This document shows, piece by piece, positions 31,701-40,231 of a stretch of 64,000 nucleotides of DNA (the first letter of the stretch is position 1; the number at the start of each line of letters is the position of its first letter). The position numbers and the translations under genes were made by a program. The notes under the pieces were generated by a model, which ran no database searches, was not told the DNA's origin, and was given only the letters and a program-made list of their open reading frames with translations. The stretch is from Pannonibacter indicus. GTDB taxonomy: Bacteria; Pseudomonadota; Alphaproteobacteria; Rhizobiales; Stappiaceae. The stretch spans positions 1 to 64,000 of the forward strand of contig NZ_LIPT01000004.1 of NCBI RefSeq assembly GCF_001418225.1. Direction: 5' to 3'.

Positions 31701-32147
31701 AAGCAGGAGCGCAAGACCAAGTCCGGCAACCGCATGGGCATCGTGCGCTTCTCTGATCCCACCGGCCAGTTCGAGGCGCTGCTCTTCTCCGAAAAGCTCG
31801 CCCAGTTCCGCGATGTGCTGGAAGTCGGCAAGTCGATGGTGGTGCTGGTCAGCGCCGACATGCGCGACGATGAGCCCTCCATCCGCATCGAGCAGGTGGA
31901 TCCGGTGGAGGTGATGGCCGCCCGCGTGCAGAAGAGCCTGCGCGTCTTCCTGCGCGACCCGCGCCCGCTCAAGAGCCTGTCGCGCCACCTCGGCGTCAAG
32001 GGCGAGGGGGAGGTGAACGTGGTGGTGCTGCTGGACGAGGGCAAACGCGAGGTGGAAGTCCGTCTTCCGGGCCGCTACCGTCTGTCGCCGGAAATCGCCG
32101 GCGCGCTGAAGGCCGTGCCGGGCGTCACGGACGTGCAACTGGCCTGA
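28704..32147 (+). CDS. dnaE: DNA polymerase III subunit alpha
   Basis: Replicative polymerase, 1147 residues. It has an N-terminal PHP domain starting FVHLRVHSALSLLEGALPI, a polymerase core with catalytic aspartates D414 and D416 in MPDFDIDF, the block GPGRGSGAGSLVAWAL, a helix-hairpin-helix region (ALVNAGAFD-like, at about residue 890) and a C-terminal OB fold. The first PHP histidines are partly replaced (HLRVHSAL), as often in polymerases where PHP is structural. This is the essential DnaE1 type, since no imuA/imuB neighbours are present. Confidence 0.96.
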   Translation: MSANPGFVHLRVHSALSLLEGALPIKKLLDLAKADAQPALAITDTGNLFGAQEFAGKAWGSGIQPIIGCQLSIAFDDEGGDGRREDPALFDVVLLATSERGYGNLMELTSRAFLDTPTGQLPHVTLAYLESRAEGIILLTGGARGPIGKALLTGNRTLAQARLSRLAKSFDGRCYVELQRHGMADERRTEAGFIDLAYDMGLPLVATNEAFFPKREDYEAHDALIAISEGRVISDEERRRLTPEHYFKSRQEMIELFADLPEAVENTVEIALRCHYRPLKRNPILPRFAGADADPEEAERAEAAELKRQSREGLAERLRVHGLANGLTEKDYWDRLEFELSIIERMKFPGYFLIVADFIKWAKAHDIPVGPGRGSGAGSLVAWALTITDLDPMRFSLLFERFLNPERVSMPDFDIDFCQNRREEVIRYVQEKYGRSQVAQIITFGSLQARAVLRDVGRVLQMPYGQVDRLCKLVPANPANPVTLAQAIADEPRLREAAREEEVVERLLEMAQKLEGLYRHASTHAAGVVIGDRPLEQLVPLYRDPRSDMPVAQFNMKMVEEAGLVKFDFLGLKTLTVIDTALKLIARKGVHIKIEEVPLDDEKTYRLLAAGETVGVFQLESQGMRRAIAGMKPDRFEDIIALVALYRPGPMENIPVYNSVKHGELEPDYLHPLLEPILKETNGIIVYQEQVMQIAQVLSGYSLGEADLLRRAMGKKIAAEMEVQRARFVDGAVERGVDKDQAGTIFDLVAKFANYGFNKSHAAAYALVSYHTAWLKANHPVEFMAASMTLDLGNTDKLGDFRQEARRMRIEVMPPSINRSMVHFDVDEGRIVYAMGAIKGVGEQAVQHIVDVRGDRPFRNLSDFASRISPKFLNKRTLESLVNAGAFDCIEPNRARVFEGLDRIMGLAQRTESNATLGQNDMFGGAGAEEELQLPEVNGWLPAERLQREHAAIGFYLSSHPLDEYAPLLERMRVQMWAQFSEAVKRGASAGRLAGTVISKQERKTKSGNRMGIVRFSDPTGQFEALLFSEKLAQFRDVLEVGKSMVVLVSADMRDDEPSIRIEQVDPVEVMAARVQKSLRVFLRDPRPLKSLSRHLGVKGEGEVNVVVLLDEGKREVEVRLPGRYRLSPEIAGALKAVPGVTDVQLA

Positions 32148-32197
32148 TCCCGCACCGGAAAACGGCGGGTGAGGCTGTCAAAACCTGTCATTTGCGC

Positions 32198-32226
32198 TTG
32201 TCATGGCGCAGATGCGCGCATATAAG
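32198..32226 (+). promoter_or_regulatory. Probable sigma70-type promoter of rpsB
   Basis: TTGTCA (32198-32203), 17-nt spacer, TATAAG (32221-32226). The leader before rpsB would be about 120 nt, room for S2 feedback control. Confidence 0.65.
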
Positions 32227-32355
32227 GCGCCCATTCCACACACGGGGGAAGGCTGTGGCTTGTCCATTTGCCGTTCCGGTGTCTGCTTCAGCCTCAGGCT
32301 GCTGCTGCACGCTCCCCGTGGAGGTTCAACCGGAAAAAATATGGAGTTCAGGGCC

Positions 32356-33132
32356 ATGGCATTGCCCGATTTCACCATGCGTCAGCTGCTCGAAGCTGGT
32401 GTGCACTTTGGTCACCAGAAGCACCGCTGGAACCCGCGCATGGCGCCGTACATCTTCGGCGTTCGCAACGACATCCACATCATGGATCTCGGCCAGACCG
32501 TTCCGCTGCTGCATCAGGCTCTCAAGGCCGTCAGCGACACCGTTGCCAAGGGCGGCCGTGTTCTGATCGTCGGCACCAAGCGTCAGGCTCAGGAAGCTGT
32601 TGCCGAATCCGCACGCAACTGCGCGCAGTACTTCGTCAACGCCCGCTGGCTCGGCGGCATGCTGACTAACTGGAAGACCATTTCCGGTTCGATTCAGCGC
32701 CTGCGCAAGCTCGAAGAGACCCTGTCCACGGATACCTCGGGCCTGACCAAGAAGGAAAAGCTGTTCATGGACCGCGAGCGCGAGAAGCTGGAGCGGAACC
32801 TGGGCGGCATCAAGGACATGGGCGGCCTGCCGGATCTGATCTTCGTGATTGATACCAACCGCGAAGCCATCGCCATCCAGGAAGCCCGCCGTCTGGGTAT
32901 CCCGGTCGCCGCGATCCTTGACTCGAACTGCTCGCCGGAAGGTATCACCTATCCGGTTCCGGGCAACGACGACGCCGGCCGTGCGATTGCGCTGTACTGC
33001 GACCTGATCGCCCGTGCAGCTCTCGACGGCATCTCCCGCGCCCAGGGTGGCATGGGCATCGACGTCGGTGCTTCCGAGTCCGTTCCGGTCGAGCCGGCTC
33101 TCGACGCTGAAGAAGAATCGGCTGACGCCTGA
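32356..33132 (+). CDS. rpsB: 30S ribosomal protein S2
   Basis: Ribosomal small-subunit protein, 258 residues, beginning [20 protein letters not shown], typical of S2, with the conserved [13 protein letters not shown] and [12 protein letters not shown] blocks. ATG at 32356 has GGAG 9 nt upstream; ATG at 32341 and the frame from 32203 are rejected. Confidence 0.98.
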   Translation: MALPDFTMRQLLEAGVHFGHQKHRWNPRMAPYIFGVRNDIHIMDLGQTVPLLHQALKAVSDTVAKGGRVLIVGTKRQAQEAVAESARNCAQYFVNARWLGGMLTNWKTISGSIQRLRKLEETLSTDTSGLTKKEKLFMDREREKLERNLGGIKDMGGLPDLIFVIDTNREAIAIQEARRLGIPVAAILDSNCSPEGITYPVPGNDDAGRAIALYCDLIARAALDGISRAQGGMGIDVGASESVPVEPALDAEEESADA

Positions 33133-33140
33133 TTCTGTTG

Positions 33141-33167
33141 CAGGTGCGGCGCCCGGCGCTGCACCTG
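33141..33167 (+). terminator. Strong hairpin between rpsB and tsf
   Basis: A 12-bp stem, CAGGTGCGGCGC (33141-33152) with GCGCTGCACCTG (33156-33167, one G-T pair), and a 3-nt loop. The following bases are TTCTG only, so it may weaken rather than stop transcription into tsf. Confidence 0.5.
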
Positions 33168-33321
33168 TTCTGACCCTGGCAGCGGCCTGAAGGCTGCGCC
33201 GTTTTGAGGTCAGGCGCGGCAATGCCGCTGACGGATGCCCCTCTTGCGGGAACCGTCATAAAGGCGCGGTTGGCCATGGGCTAAACCGTGCGAAGCTTTA
33301 ACTCCGATTCACGAGGCTACC

Positions 33322-34245
33322 ATGAGCATTACCGCAGGAATGGTGAAGGATCTGCGCGAAAAGACCGGCGCAGGCATGATGGACTGCAAGGCTGCTCTGA
33401 CCGAAACCAACGGTGACATGGAAGCAGCGATCGACTGGCTGCGTGCCAAGGGTCTCGCCAAGGCTGCCAAGAAGGCCGGCCGCGTGGCGGCTGAAGGTCT
33501 GGTTGGCGTTGCATCCAAGGGCAAGACCGCTGCCGTCATCGAGCTGAACTCCGAAACCGACTTCGTGGCCCGTAACGACGGCTTCCAGGCTCTGGTGCGC
33601 GATGTCGCCGCCGTTGCCCTGACCGCTGGCGGTGATGTCGAGGCGATTTCCGCTGCCGGCTACCCGGGTTCCGACAAGTCCGTTGACGCGTGCATCAAGG
33701 ACGCCATCGCCACCATTGGCGAGAACATGACCCTGCGCCGCGCAGCTGTCCTGTCCGTCAACGACGGCGTTGTCTCCACCTATGTCCACAGCGCCATCTC
33801 CGAGGGCCTCGGCAAGATCGGCGTGCTCGTCGCGCTTGAGTCGGCCGGCGACAAGGACAAGCTGAACGCTCTGGGCCGCCAGATCGCCATGCACATTGCC
33901 GCCACCAGCCCGCTGTCGCTGAACGTCGACCAGCTGGATCCGGCCGTTGTGGAGCGTGAGCGCGCCGTGTTCATCGAGCAGGCCCGCGAATCCGGCAAGC
34001 CGGACAACATCATCGAGAAGATGGTCGAAGGCCGTATCCGCAAGTTCTACGAGGAAGTGACCCTCGTGAAGCAGGCATTCGTTATCGACCCGGATAAGAC
34101 CGTCGAGCAGGCCGTTGAGGCTCTCGGCAAGGAACTTGGCACTGCGGTCACGCTCTCCGGCTTCGTCCGCTTCGCCCTTGGCGAGGGGATCGAGAAAGAA
34201 GAGACGGACTTCGCGGCAGAGGTCGCCGCGGCGGCCGGCCACTAA
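33322..34245 (+). CDS. tsf: Elongation factor Ts
   Basis: Nucleotide exchange factor that regenerates EF-Tu-GTP, 307 residues. N-terminal UBA-like domain with the signature [16 protein letters not shown] (about 9-24), then the core with [12 protein letters not shown]. Pairing with rpsB is the universal order. Confidence 0.98.
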   Translation: MSITAGMVKDLREKTGAGMMDCKAALTETNGDMEAAIDWLRAKGLAKAAKKAGRVAAEGLVGVASKGKTAAVIELNSETDFVARNDGFQALVRDVAAVALTAGGDVEAISAAGYPGSDKSVDACIKDAIATIGENMTLRRAAVLSVNDGVVSTYVHSAISEGLGKIGVLVALESAGDKDKLNALGRQIAMHIAATSPLSLNVDQLDPAVVERERAVFIEQARESGKPDNIIEKMVEGRIRKFYEEVTLVKQAFVIDPDKTVEQAVEALGKELGTAVTLSGFVRFALGEGIEKEETDFAAEVAAAAGH

Positions 34246-34253
34246 GCCCAGAG

Positions 34254-34283
34254 GGCGCCGGATCAAACCGGCGCCTTTTTTTT
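34254..34283 (+). terminator. Rho-independent terminator after tsf
   Basis: Perfect 8-bp stem GGCGCCGG (34254-34261) with CCGGCGCC (34268-34275), loop ATCAAA, then eight T. Confidence 0.95.
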
Positions 34284-34325
34284 GACAGCCCTTTTTTCAC
34301 GATCATTGAACCGGAAGGTATGCCC

Positions 34326-35042
34326 ATGTCCAAACCGCTGCGCTGGCGCCGTGTGCTTCTGAAACTCTCGGGCGAGGCCCTGATGGGCAGCCAGTCCTTC
34401 GGCATCGATCCGGCAGTGGTCGAGCGGATCGCGCTTGAGATTGCCAGTGCGGTGAAGCTGGGTGCGCAGGTGGGTGTGGTGATCGGCGGCGGCAACATCT
34501 TCCGCGGCGTGGCTGTTGCGGCCAAGGGCGGCAACCGCGTCACCGGTGACCACATGGGCATGCTGGCGACGGTCATGAACAGCCTGACTGTAGCCGACGC
34601 CCTGCGCCGCCACGACATTCCGGCCCGCGTGCTTTCGGCCGTGCCGGTGCCCTCCATCTGCGAAACCTTCACCCAGCGCGGTGCCGAGCGCTACATGGAA
34701 GACGGCGACGTGATCGTCTTCGCCGGCGGCACGGGCAACCCGTTCTTCACCACCGATTCCGGTGCGGCCCTGCGTGCTGCCGAAATGAAGTGCGATGCCT
34801 TCCTGAAGGGCACGCAGGTGAACGGCATCTATTCGGAAGATCCGAAGATCAATCCGGACGCGGAGCGCTACACCGAACTGACCTATGAGGACGTGATCAC
34901 CCGCAACCTCAAGGTTATGGACACGACGGCCATTGCGCTCGCCCGTGACAACAAGATCCCCGTGATCGTGTTCTCGATCCACACCCCCGGCGCTCTGGTG
35001 AGCGTTCTGGAAGAGCGCGGCCTCTACACTGTCGTCAGCTGA
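34326..35042 (+). CDS. pyrH: UMP kinase
   Basis: Phosphorylates UMP to UDP for pyrimidine nucleotides. Amino-acid-kinase fold, 238 residues, with LLKLSGEALMG, VVIGGGNIFRG and TGNPFFTTDSGAALRA blocks. ATG at 34326 is 7 nt from GGAAGG; ATG at 34320 would be only 1 nt from it. A TTGACA (34282-34287) overlaps the end of the tsf terminator, but I see no convincing -10. Confidence 0.97.
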   Translation: MSKPLRWRRVLLKLSGEALMGSQSFGIDPAVVERIALEIASAVKLGAQVGVVIGGGNIFRGVAVAAKGGNRVTGDHMGMLATVMNSLTVADALRRHDIPARVLSAVPVPSICETFTQRGAERYMEDGDVIVFAGGTGNPFFTTDSGAALRAAEMKCDAFLKGTQVNGIYSEDPKINPDAERYTELTYEDVITRNLKVMDTTAIALARDNKIPVIVFSIHTPGALVSVLEERGLYTVVS

Positions 35043-35239
35043 TTTTCCGAAGGACGGGGGGCTTTTCCGGCCCTCCCGGCATCAGGACATGCAGAGTGGC
35101 GGAATGCGGCTTGCGCATCCGCCTGTCTCCTGCTTATTCAGGGGCTCTGCCTGAGTTGGTCTTGTCTTTCGGCGAGACTGTGCCATGTTTGCGCCGCGCC
35201 AGCAAAGCGTGAGCCAACGAAAAACAAAGCGAGGAAGTT

Positions 35240-35803
35240 ATGCCGGTTGAAGGTGTCGATCTCAAAGATCTCGAGCGTCGTATGCAGGGCGCACTTGGTG
35301 TTCTGAAGACCGAACTTGCGGGCCTTCGCACCGGCCGCGCTTCCTCCAGCATGCTCGATGCCATCGTCGTCAACGCCTATGGCCAGTCCATGCCGATCAA
35401 TCAGGTTGGCACGGTGTCCGTGCCGGAGCCGCGCATGGTCGCGATCCAGGTCTGGGACAAAGGCCTGGTCAGCGCTGTTGAGAAGGCGATTCGCGAATCC
35501 AGCCTTGGCCTCAACCCGGTGATCGATGGCCAGTTGCTGCGCCTGCCGATCCCGGAGCTGAACGCCGAGCGCCGTCAGGAGCTGATCAAGGTCGCGCACA
35601 AATATGCCGAGGCCGCCAAGGTTGCCATCCGTCACGTGCGCCGCGACGGCATGGACATCATCAAGAAGCTGGAGAAGGACGGCAGTATCAGCCAGGATGA
35701 CGCCCGCGTTGCTTCCGATGACGTGCAGAAGCTGACCGACGCCCGCATTGCCGAGGCCGACAGCATGCTGGAAAAGAAGCAGCAGGAAATCTCCCAGGTC
35801 TGA
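35240..35803 (+). CDS. frr: Ribosome recycling factor
   Basis: Splits ribosomes after termination together with EF-G. 187 residues with [20 protein letters not shown] and the C-terminal [20 protein letters not shown] helix. It sits in the standard pyrH-frr-uppS-cdsA order, 197 nt after pyrH. Confidence 0.98.
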   Translation: MPVEGVDLKDLERRMQGALGVLKTELAGLRTGRASSSMLDAIVVNAYGQSMPINQVGTVSVPEPRMVAIQVWDKGLVSAVEKAIRESSLGLNPVIDGQLLRLPIPELNAERRQELIKVAHKYAEAAKVAIRHVRRDGMDIIKKLEKDGSISQDDARVASDDVQKLTDARIAEADSMLEKKQQEISQV

Positions 35804-35870
35804 GGATCTGAAAGGGGGGCTGGTTCTGTGCCTGTCCCCGCCAGCCTGGAAGTGTACCCCGGGGGACTTG

Positions 35871-36638
35871 ATGACCAGCCGACCTGAAACTGGCTCCAGC
35901 GTGACAGGCCCCGCTCCCGGCGGTGCCGCCGCGCCGCGCCATGTCGCCATCATCATGGATGGCAATGGCCGCTGGGCTCAGGCACGCGGGCTGCCCCGCA
36001 CCGAAGGGCACCGCCATGGGCTGGAAGCGCTGCGCAAGATCATCCGCCATGCGTCCTCGCGTGGCGTCGATTTCATCACGCTCTACAGTTTCTCTTCCGA
36101 AAACTGGCGCCGTCCGCCCACCGAAGTCAGCTTTCTCATGTCGCTGCTGCGCCGCTTCGTGCAGCGCGATCTGAGCGAACTGCACAAGGCCAATTGCCGG
36201 GTGCGCGTCATCGGCGAGCGTGAAGGGCTGGATCCGGGCATCCACAGCCTGCTTGAAGAAAGCGAGCGGGTGACGGCAGCTAACACCGGCATGACCGTTG
36301 TCATCGCCTTCAATTATGGCTCGCGCGATGAAATCACCCGTGCGGTGCGCAAGCTCGCGCAGCGATATCTGGCGGAAGGGCGCGATCCTTCGGCCATTAC
36401 CGATGCGGAGATTTCGGCCAATCTCGATACGGCCGGTATCCCTGACCCTGATCTCATCATCCGCACCAGCGGCGAGCTGCGCCTGTCCAACTTCCTGATG
36501 TGGCAGGCGGCCTATGCCGAATTCTATTTCACGCCGGTTCTGTGGCCCGATTTCGGGCCTGAGGAGTTTGACGCGGCGCTTGCTTCCTTCTGCGGGCGTG
36601 AGCGGCGCTTTGGCGGCGTGACCGCTACGGGATCCTGA
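35871..36638 (+). CDS. uppS: Undecaprenyl diphosphate synthase
   Basis: Cis-prenyltransferase that makes the C55 lipid carrier for cell wall precursors. 255 residues with the active-site block [18 protein letters not shown], the substrate loop FSSENWRRP and the C-terminal [20 protein letters not shown] region. ATG at 35871 follows GGGGGA; the frame open from 35748 overlaps frr and is rejected. Confidence 0.96.
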   Translation: MTSRPETGSSVTGPAPGGAAAPRHVAIIMDGNGRWAQARGLPRTEGHRHGLEALRKIIRHASSRGVDFITLYSFSSENWRRPPTEVSFLMSLLRRFVQRDLSELHKANCRVRVIGEREGLDPGIHSLLEESERVTAANTGMTVVIAFNYGSRDEITRAVRKLAQRYLAEGRDPSAITDAEISANLDTAGIPDPDLIIRTSGELRLSNFLMWQAAYAEFYFTPVLWPDFGPEEFDAALASFCGRERRFGGVTATGS

Positions 36639-36640
36639 TC

Positions 36641-37504
36641 ATGGCCGGGGGGGCAAATGGCAACAGCGGAACCGGCGGTCCGGCCGGGCCGATGGCGGAC
36701 CTGAAGCTGCGGTTCATTTCCGCGCTGATTCTGGGGCCGCTCGTGCTTCTCATCGCCTGGCGGGGCGGCGAGGCATTCTTTGCTCTGGCGCTGCTTGGCT
36801 GCGCGCTGTTCCTGAAGGAATGGCTGGCGATCGTCGGTGCGCGGCCGGCCGGCCTGCCTGCACTGTCGGGCTTTGCTACGCTTCTGGCCGTTGCGGGGCT
36901 GATCTACACGGGGCATGAGCTGTCGGCCCTTGCCGCGCTGGCCGCCGGTGCGGGGCTCAGCATCTTGTCTGCCCGGGCCGGCAGGACCGGTTTCTGGACG
37001 GCAGAAGGCATTCTTTATTCCAGTCTCGCTCTCGGGGCGCTGATGCTGCTGCGCCGCGGCAGCGAGGGCGAGCTGCACATCTTCTTCCTGCTGGCGGTTG
37101 TCTGGGTGACCGATGTTGCGGCCTATTTCACCGGGCGCAAGCTCGGGGGCCCGAAGCTCTGGCCGCGCGTTTCGCCGAAGAAGACCTGGTCCGGCGCCAT
37201 CGGCGGCCTGATCTTTGGTGCGCTTGGCGGCCTCGGTGTTGTCGCGGTTCTGGGGCAGGGCGGCACGCTGTCCTGGTTTGCCTTCGGCCTTGCGGTTTCC
37301 GCTGTATCGCAAGGAGGCGACCTGCTGGAATCGGCGGTCAAGCGGCGCTTTGGCGTCAAGGATTCCGGGCGTCTCATTCCCGGCCATGGCGGTATCATGG
37401 ACCGGATCGACGGGCTGGTGGCGGCAGCCATCTTCGCGGTGCTGTGCGGGCTGCTCTTCGGCGGCAGTCTTGCCGATCCGATGTCCGGCATCGGTTTTCA
37501 GTAA
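36641..37504 (+). CDS. cdsA: Phosphatidate cytidylyltransferase
   Basis: Membrane enzyme that makes CDP-diacylglycerol from phosphatidate and CTP. 287 residues, about seven or eight helices, with the CDS signature SAVKRRFGVKDSGRLIPGHGG followed by MDRIDG near the C-terminus. Starts 2 nt after uppS. Confidence 0.95.
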   Translation: MAGGANGNSGTGGPAGPMADLKLRFISALILGPLVLLIAWRGGEAFFALALLGCALFLKEWLAIVGARPAGLPALSGFATLLAVAGLIYTGHELSALAALAAGAGLSILSARAGRTGFWTAEGILYSSLALGALMLLRRGSEGELHIFFLLAVVWVTDVAAYFTGRKLGGPKLWPRVSPKKTWSGAIGGLIFGALGGLGVVAVLGQGGTLSWFAFGLAVSAVSQGGDLLESAVKRRFGVKDSGRLIPGHGGIMDRIDGLVAAAIFAVLCGLLFGGSLADPMSGIGFQ

Positions 37505-37531
37505 GTTCAAGAGCCTGGGTGGTTGGCTGTG

Positions 37532-38773
37532 GTGAGTGAGGCAGAGAAGGGCCGGGACGCTTCGGCAGGGCTTGAGCCAATGCTGGCAGGGCGGACTGCG
37601 CCGTTGCGGCTGGTCATTCTCGGGGCCACCGGCTCCATCGGCCGCAACACGCTCGATCTCGTTGCCCGCTATCCGCAGCATTTTGAAGTGGCGGCACTTG
37701 TGTCCGGTCAGGATGCGGCCGGGCTCGCTGAACTTGCCCTCCAGACCGGAGCCGGCTTTGCCGCTCTCGCCGATCCTTCAAAAGGTGAAGAGCTGGCCGC
37801 GTACCTCGCGGGAACTGGGATTGCCTGCGGTGCCGGTGAAACTGCGGTCATCGAGGCGGCGCTTTGGCCCGCAGACATGGTGATGGCGGCGATTGTCGGC
37901 TCTGCCGGCTTGCGCCCCACTTTTGCAGCGCTTGAAGCGGGCCGCACCATCGCGCTGGCCAACAAGGAATGCCTCGTCTGCGCCGGTGATCTCTTTATGG
38001 CCGCCGCAGGGCGGGCAGGGGCAACGGTGCTGCCGGTCGATTCGGAGCACAATGCCATCTTCCAGGTGCTGGAGAGCCGCAATCTGGCGGAAGTGGAAAA
38101 GATCATCCTCACCGCTTCAGGTGGTCCGTTCCGCACCCTGTCCCTCTCCGAAATGGCGCATGTTTCGCCTCAACAGGCATTGAAACATCCCAACTGGAGC
38201 ATGGGCAGCCGTATCACCATCGACAGCGCCACCTTGATGAACAAGGGGCTGGAGGTGATCGAGGCCTCGCATCTCTTCCCGCTGCGCCACGATCAGATCG
38301 AGGTTCTGGTGCATCCGCAATCGGCTATCCATGGCATGGTGCAATATACCGATGGCTCGCTGCTGGCGCAGCTGGGACCGGCCGACATGCGCACGCCCAT
38401 CGCTCACTGCCTTGCCTGGCCCGCCCGCATGCCCGTGCCGGGGGCACGGCTCGACCTTGCAAAGCTCGGCTCGCTAACCTTCGAAGCTCCGGATATCAAG
38501 CGGTTTCCGGCGCTCGGTCTTGCACTGGATGCCATGCGGGCAGGGGGCTGCGCACCGGCTGCGCTGAACGCGGCGGACGAAGTGGCGGTTGCCGCATTCC
38601 TGTCCGGGCAGATCGGCTTTACGGGCATTGCCGGGCTGGTTGGGGCGGTGCTCGATAAGCTTGCGGCTGGGCAGGATCTTGCTCCGGCTGCAGACATCGA
38701 TTGCATCCTGGCGCTTGATATGCAGGCGCGGGCGGTGGCTCACGAATTGCTGAACCGCTTTGCATTGACCTGA
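37532..38773 (+). CDS. dxr: 1-deoxy-D-xylulose 5-phosphate reductoisomerase
   Basis: Second step of the MEP isoprenoid pathway, NADPH-dependent. The nucleotide-binding motif is LVILGATGSIGRNTLD and the metal and substrate sites are LPVDSEHNAIFQ and NWSMGSRITIDSATLMNKGLE (20 residues of it are invariant in the family). The start is uncertain: TTG 37523, GTG 37529, GTG 37532 and ATG 37580 are all in frame; I use GTG 37532, which gives 413 residues. Confidence 0.95.
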   Translation: MSEAEKGRDASAGLEPMLAGRTAPLRLVILGATGSIGRNTLDLVARYPQHFEVAALVSGQDAAGLAELALQTGAGFAALADPSKGEELAAYLAGTGIACGAGETAVIEAALWPADMVMAAIVGSAGLRPTFAALEAGRTIALANKECLVCAGDLFMAAAGRAGATVLPVDSEHNAIFQVLESRNLAEVEKIILTASGGPFRTLSLSEMAHVSPQQALKHPNWSMGSRITIDSATLMNKGLEVIEASHLFPLRHDQIEVLVHPQSAIHGMVQYTDGSLLAQLGPADMRTPIAHCLAWPARMPVPGARLDLAKLGSLTFEAPDIKRFPALGLALDAMRAGGCAPAALNAADEVAVAAFLSGQIGFTGIAGLVGAVLDKLAAGQDLAPAADIDCILALDMQARAVAHELLNRFALT

Positions 38774-38935
38774 CCGCCGCCAGGAGGGAAGTTTTCCCCG
38801 CCGCATTTGGCGCTGGGGACTAATTTCCGCCATACATCTGGCATCACCTTGGCTGGATGGCTATCTTCCGGGCAGGGAAGGGGCGGAACATGACCGCTCC
38901 GCCACCCGCGTGTCGCGCAAGTTCAGGATAGGTGA

Positions 38936-40084
38936 ATGGATCTTCTCGCAGCCCTGTCGTCCCAGCCGGTGCTCACCCTGCCAGCCTTCCTGTTCGTGCT
39001 GACGGTTGTCGTTTTCTTTCATGAGCTTGGCCATTTTGCGGTGGCCCGCTGGTGTGGCGTGGACGTGGAGGCCTTCTCCATCGGCTTTGGCCGTGAACTG
39101 ATCGGCTTCAATGACCGCAAGGGCACACGCTGGAAACTCTGCCTCATACCGCTGGGTGGCTATGTGAAATTCTCCGGCGATGAGAATGCGGCCAGTGTGC
39201 CTGATCACGAAAAGGTGGCGGCCATGAGCGAGGCGCAGCGGGCGGGGGCTTTCATGGCCAAGCCTGTCTGGCAGCGCGCGGCCGTCGTTGCCGCCGGCCC
39301 GGTCGCGAATTTCATCCTCGCCATCGTCATCTTCGCCTTCATTTTCGGCGCTTTTGGCCGTGTCGTTTCAACGCCCCTTGTTGGCGAAGTGCAGCCGGAA
39401 AGTGCGGCTGCGGAGGCTGGGCTTCAGCCCGGAGATCTGATCACCGCGGTCAATGGCACTCCGATCGAGACCTTTGCCGAGCTGCAGCGCATCGTCAGCG
39501 TCAGTGCCGGTGTGCCGCTGCGGCTGGAGGTCGAGCGGCAGGGGCGGTTGACGGACCTGACCGTGACGCCGCAGCTGCGCGAGATGAAGGACGACTTCGG
39601 CAATGTGCAGCGTATCGGCCTTCTGGGGGTGTCGCGGACTGTGCAGCAAGGCGACCGGATCCAGATAACTTATGGTCCTGCAGCTGCAGTGAAAGAGGGT
39701 ATTAACGAAACATGGTTCGTTATGGTGCGGACCGTGGAGTATATCGGCAAGGTCGTGCGCGGACGCGAACCAGCCGACCAGCTTGGCGGCCCGATCCGCA
39801 TCGCGGAAGTGGCCGGTCAGGTGGCGACGCTTGGCTTCATTCCGCTGCTGCAGCTTGCCGCAGTGCTTTCGGTCAGCATTGGCCTGCTCAATCTGATGCC
39901 GGTGCCGATGCTGGATGGGGGGCATCTGGTTTATTATGCTGCGGAAGCTGTCAGAGGGCGGCCGCTCAGTGAGAAAGCGCAGGAATTCGGCTTCCGCATC
40001 GGCCTCACGCTGGTGCTGATGCTCATGGTTTTTGCGACCTGGAATGACCTGTCACGTCTTGTTGGCCGCTGGCTGCCTGCGTGA
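38936..40084 (+). CDS. rseP: Site-2 zinc metalloprotease RseP
   Basis: Inner-membrane protease that cuts anti-sigma factors and signal-peptide remnants. Zinc motif HELGH at residues 29-33, a second active-site motif NLMPVPMLDGGH near the C-terminus, and one PDZ domain (about 140-215) instead of the two in E. coli. 382 residues, four predicted membrane helices. It precedes bamA, as in most proteobacteria. Confidence 0.95.
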   Translation: MDLLAALSSQPVLTLPAFLFVLTVVVFFHELGHFAVARWCGVDVEAFSIGFGRELIGFNDRKGTRWKLCLIPLGGYVKFSGDENAASVPDHEKVAAMSEAQRAGAFMAKPVWQRAAVVAAGPVANFILAIVIFAFIFGAFGRVVSTPLVGEVQPESAAAEAGLQPGDLITAVNGTPIETFAELQRIVSVSAGVPLRLEVERQGRLTDLTVTPQLREMKDDFGNVQRIGLLGVSRTVQQGDRIQITYGPAAAVKEGINETWFVMVRTVEYIGKVVRGREPADQLGGPIRIAEVAGQVATLGFIPLLQLAAVLSVSIGLLNLMPVPMLDGGHLVYYAAEAVRGRPLSEKAQEFGFRIGLTLVLMLMVFATWNDLSRLVGRWLPA

Positions 40085-40188
40085 CATGCCCGCAACGCAT
40101 TCAAATGAAATCTGTTTCGTGTGGATCGTGCGGTTGCGTATTCGGCAAAAGGATGTAAAACCAAGGCCGGATGCTAAGAATCTGACTA

Positions 40189-40209
40189 TGATCCTTCGGG
40201 ATCAGTTTT
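40189..40209 (+). terminator. Putative terminator between rseP and bamA
   Basis: TGATCC (40189-40194) pairs with GGATCA (40199-40204) across a TTCG tetraloop, followed by GTTTT. Short stem, so it may be leaky. Confidence 0.55.
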
Positions 40210-40231
40210 GTAAAAAAGGCATAGCTCGAAT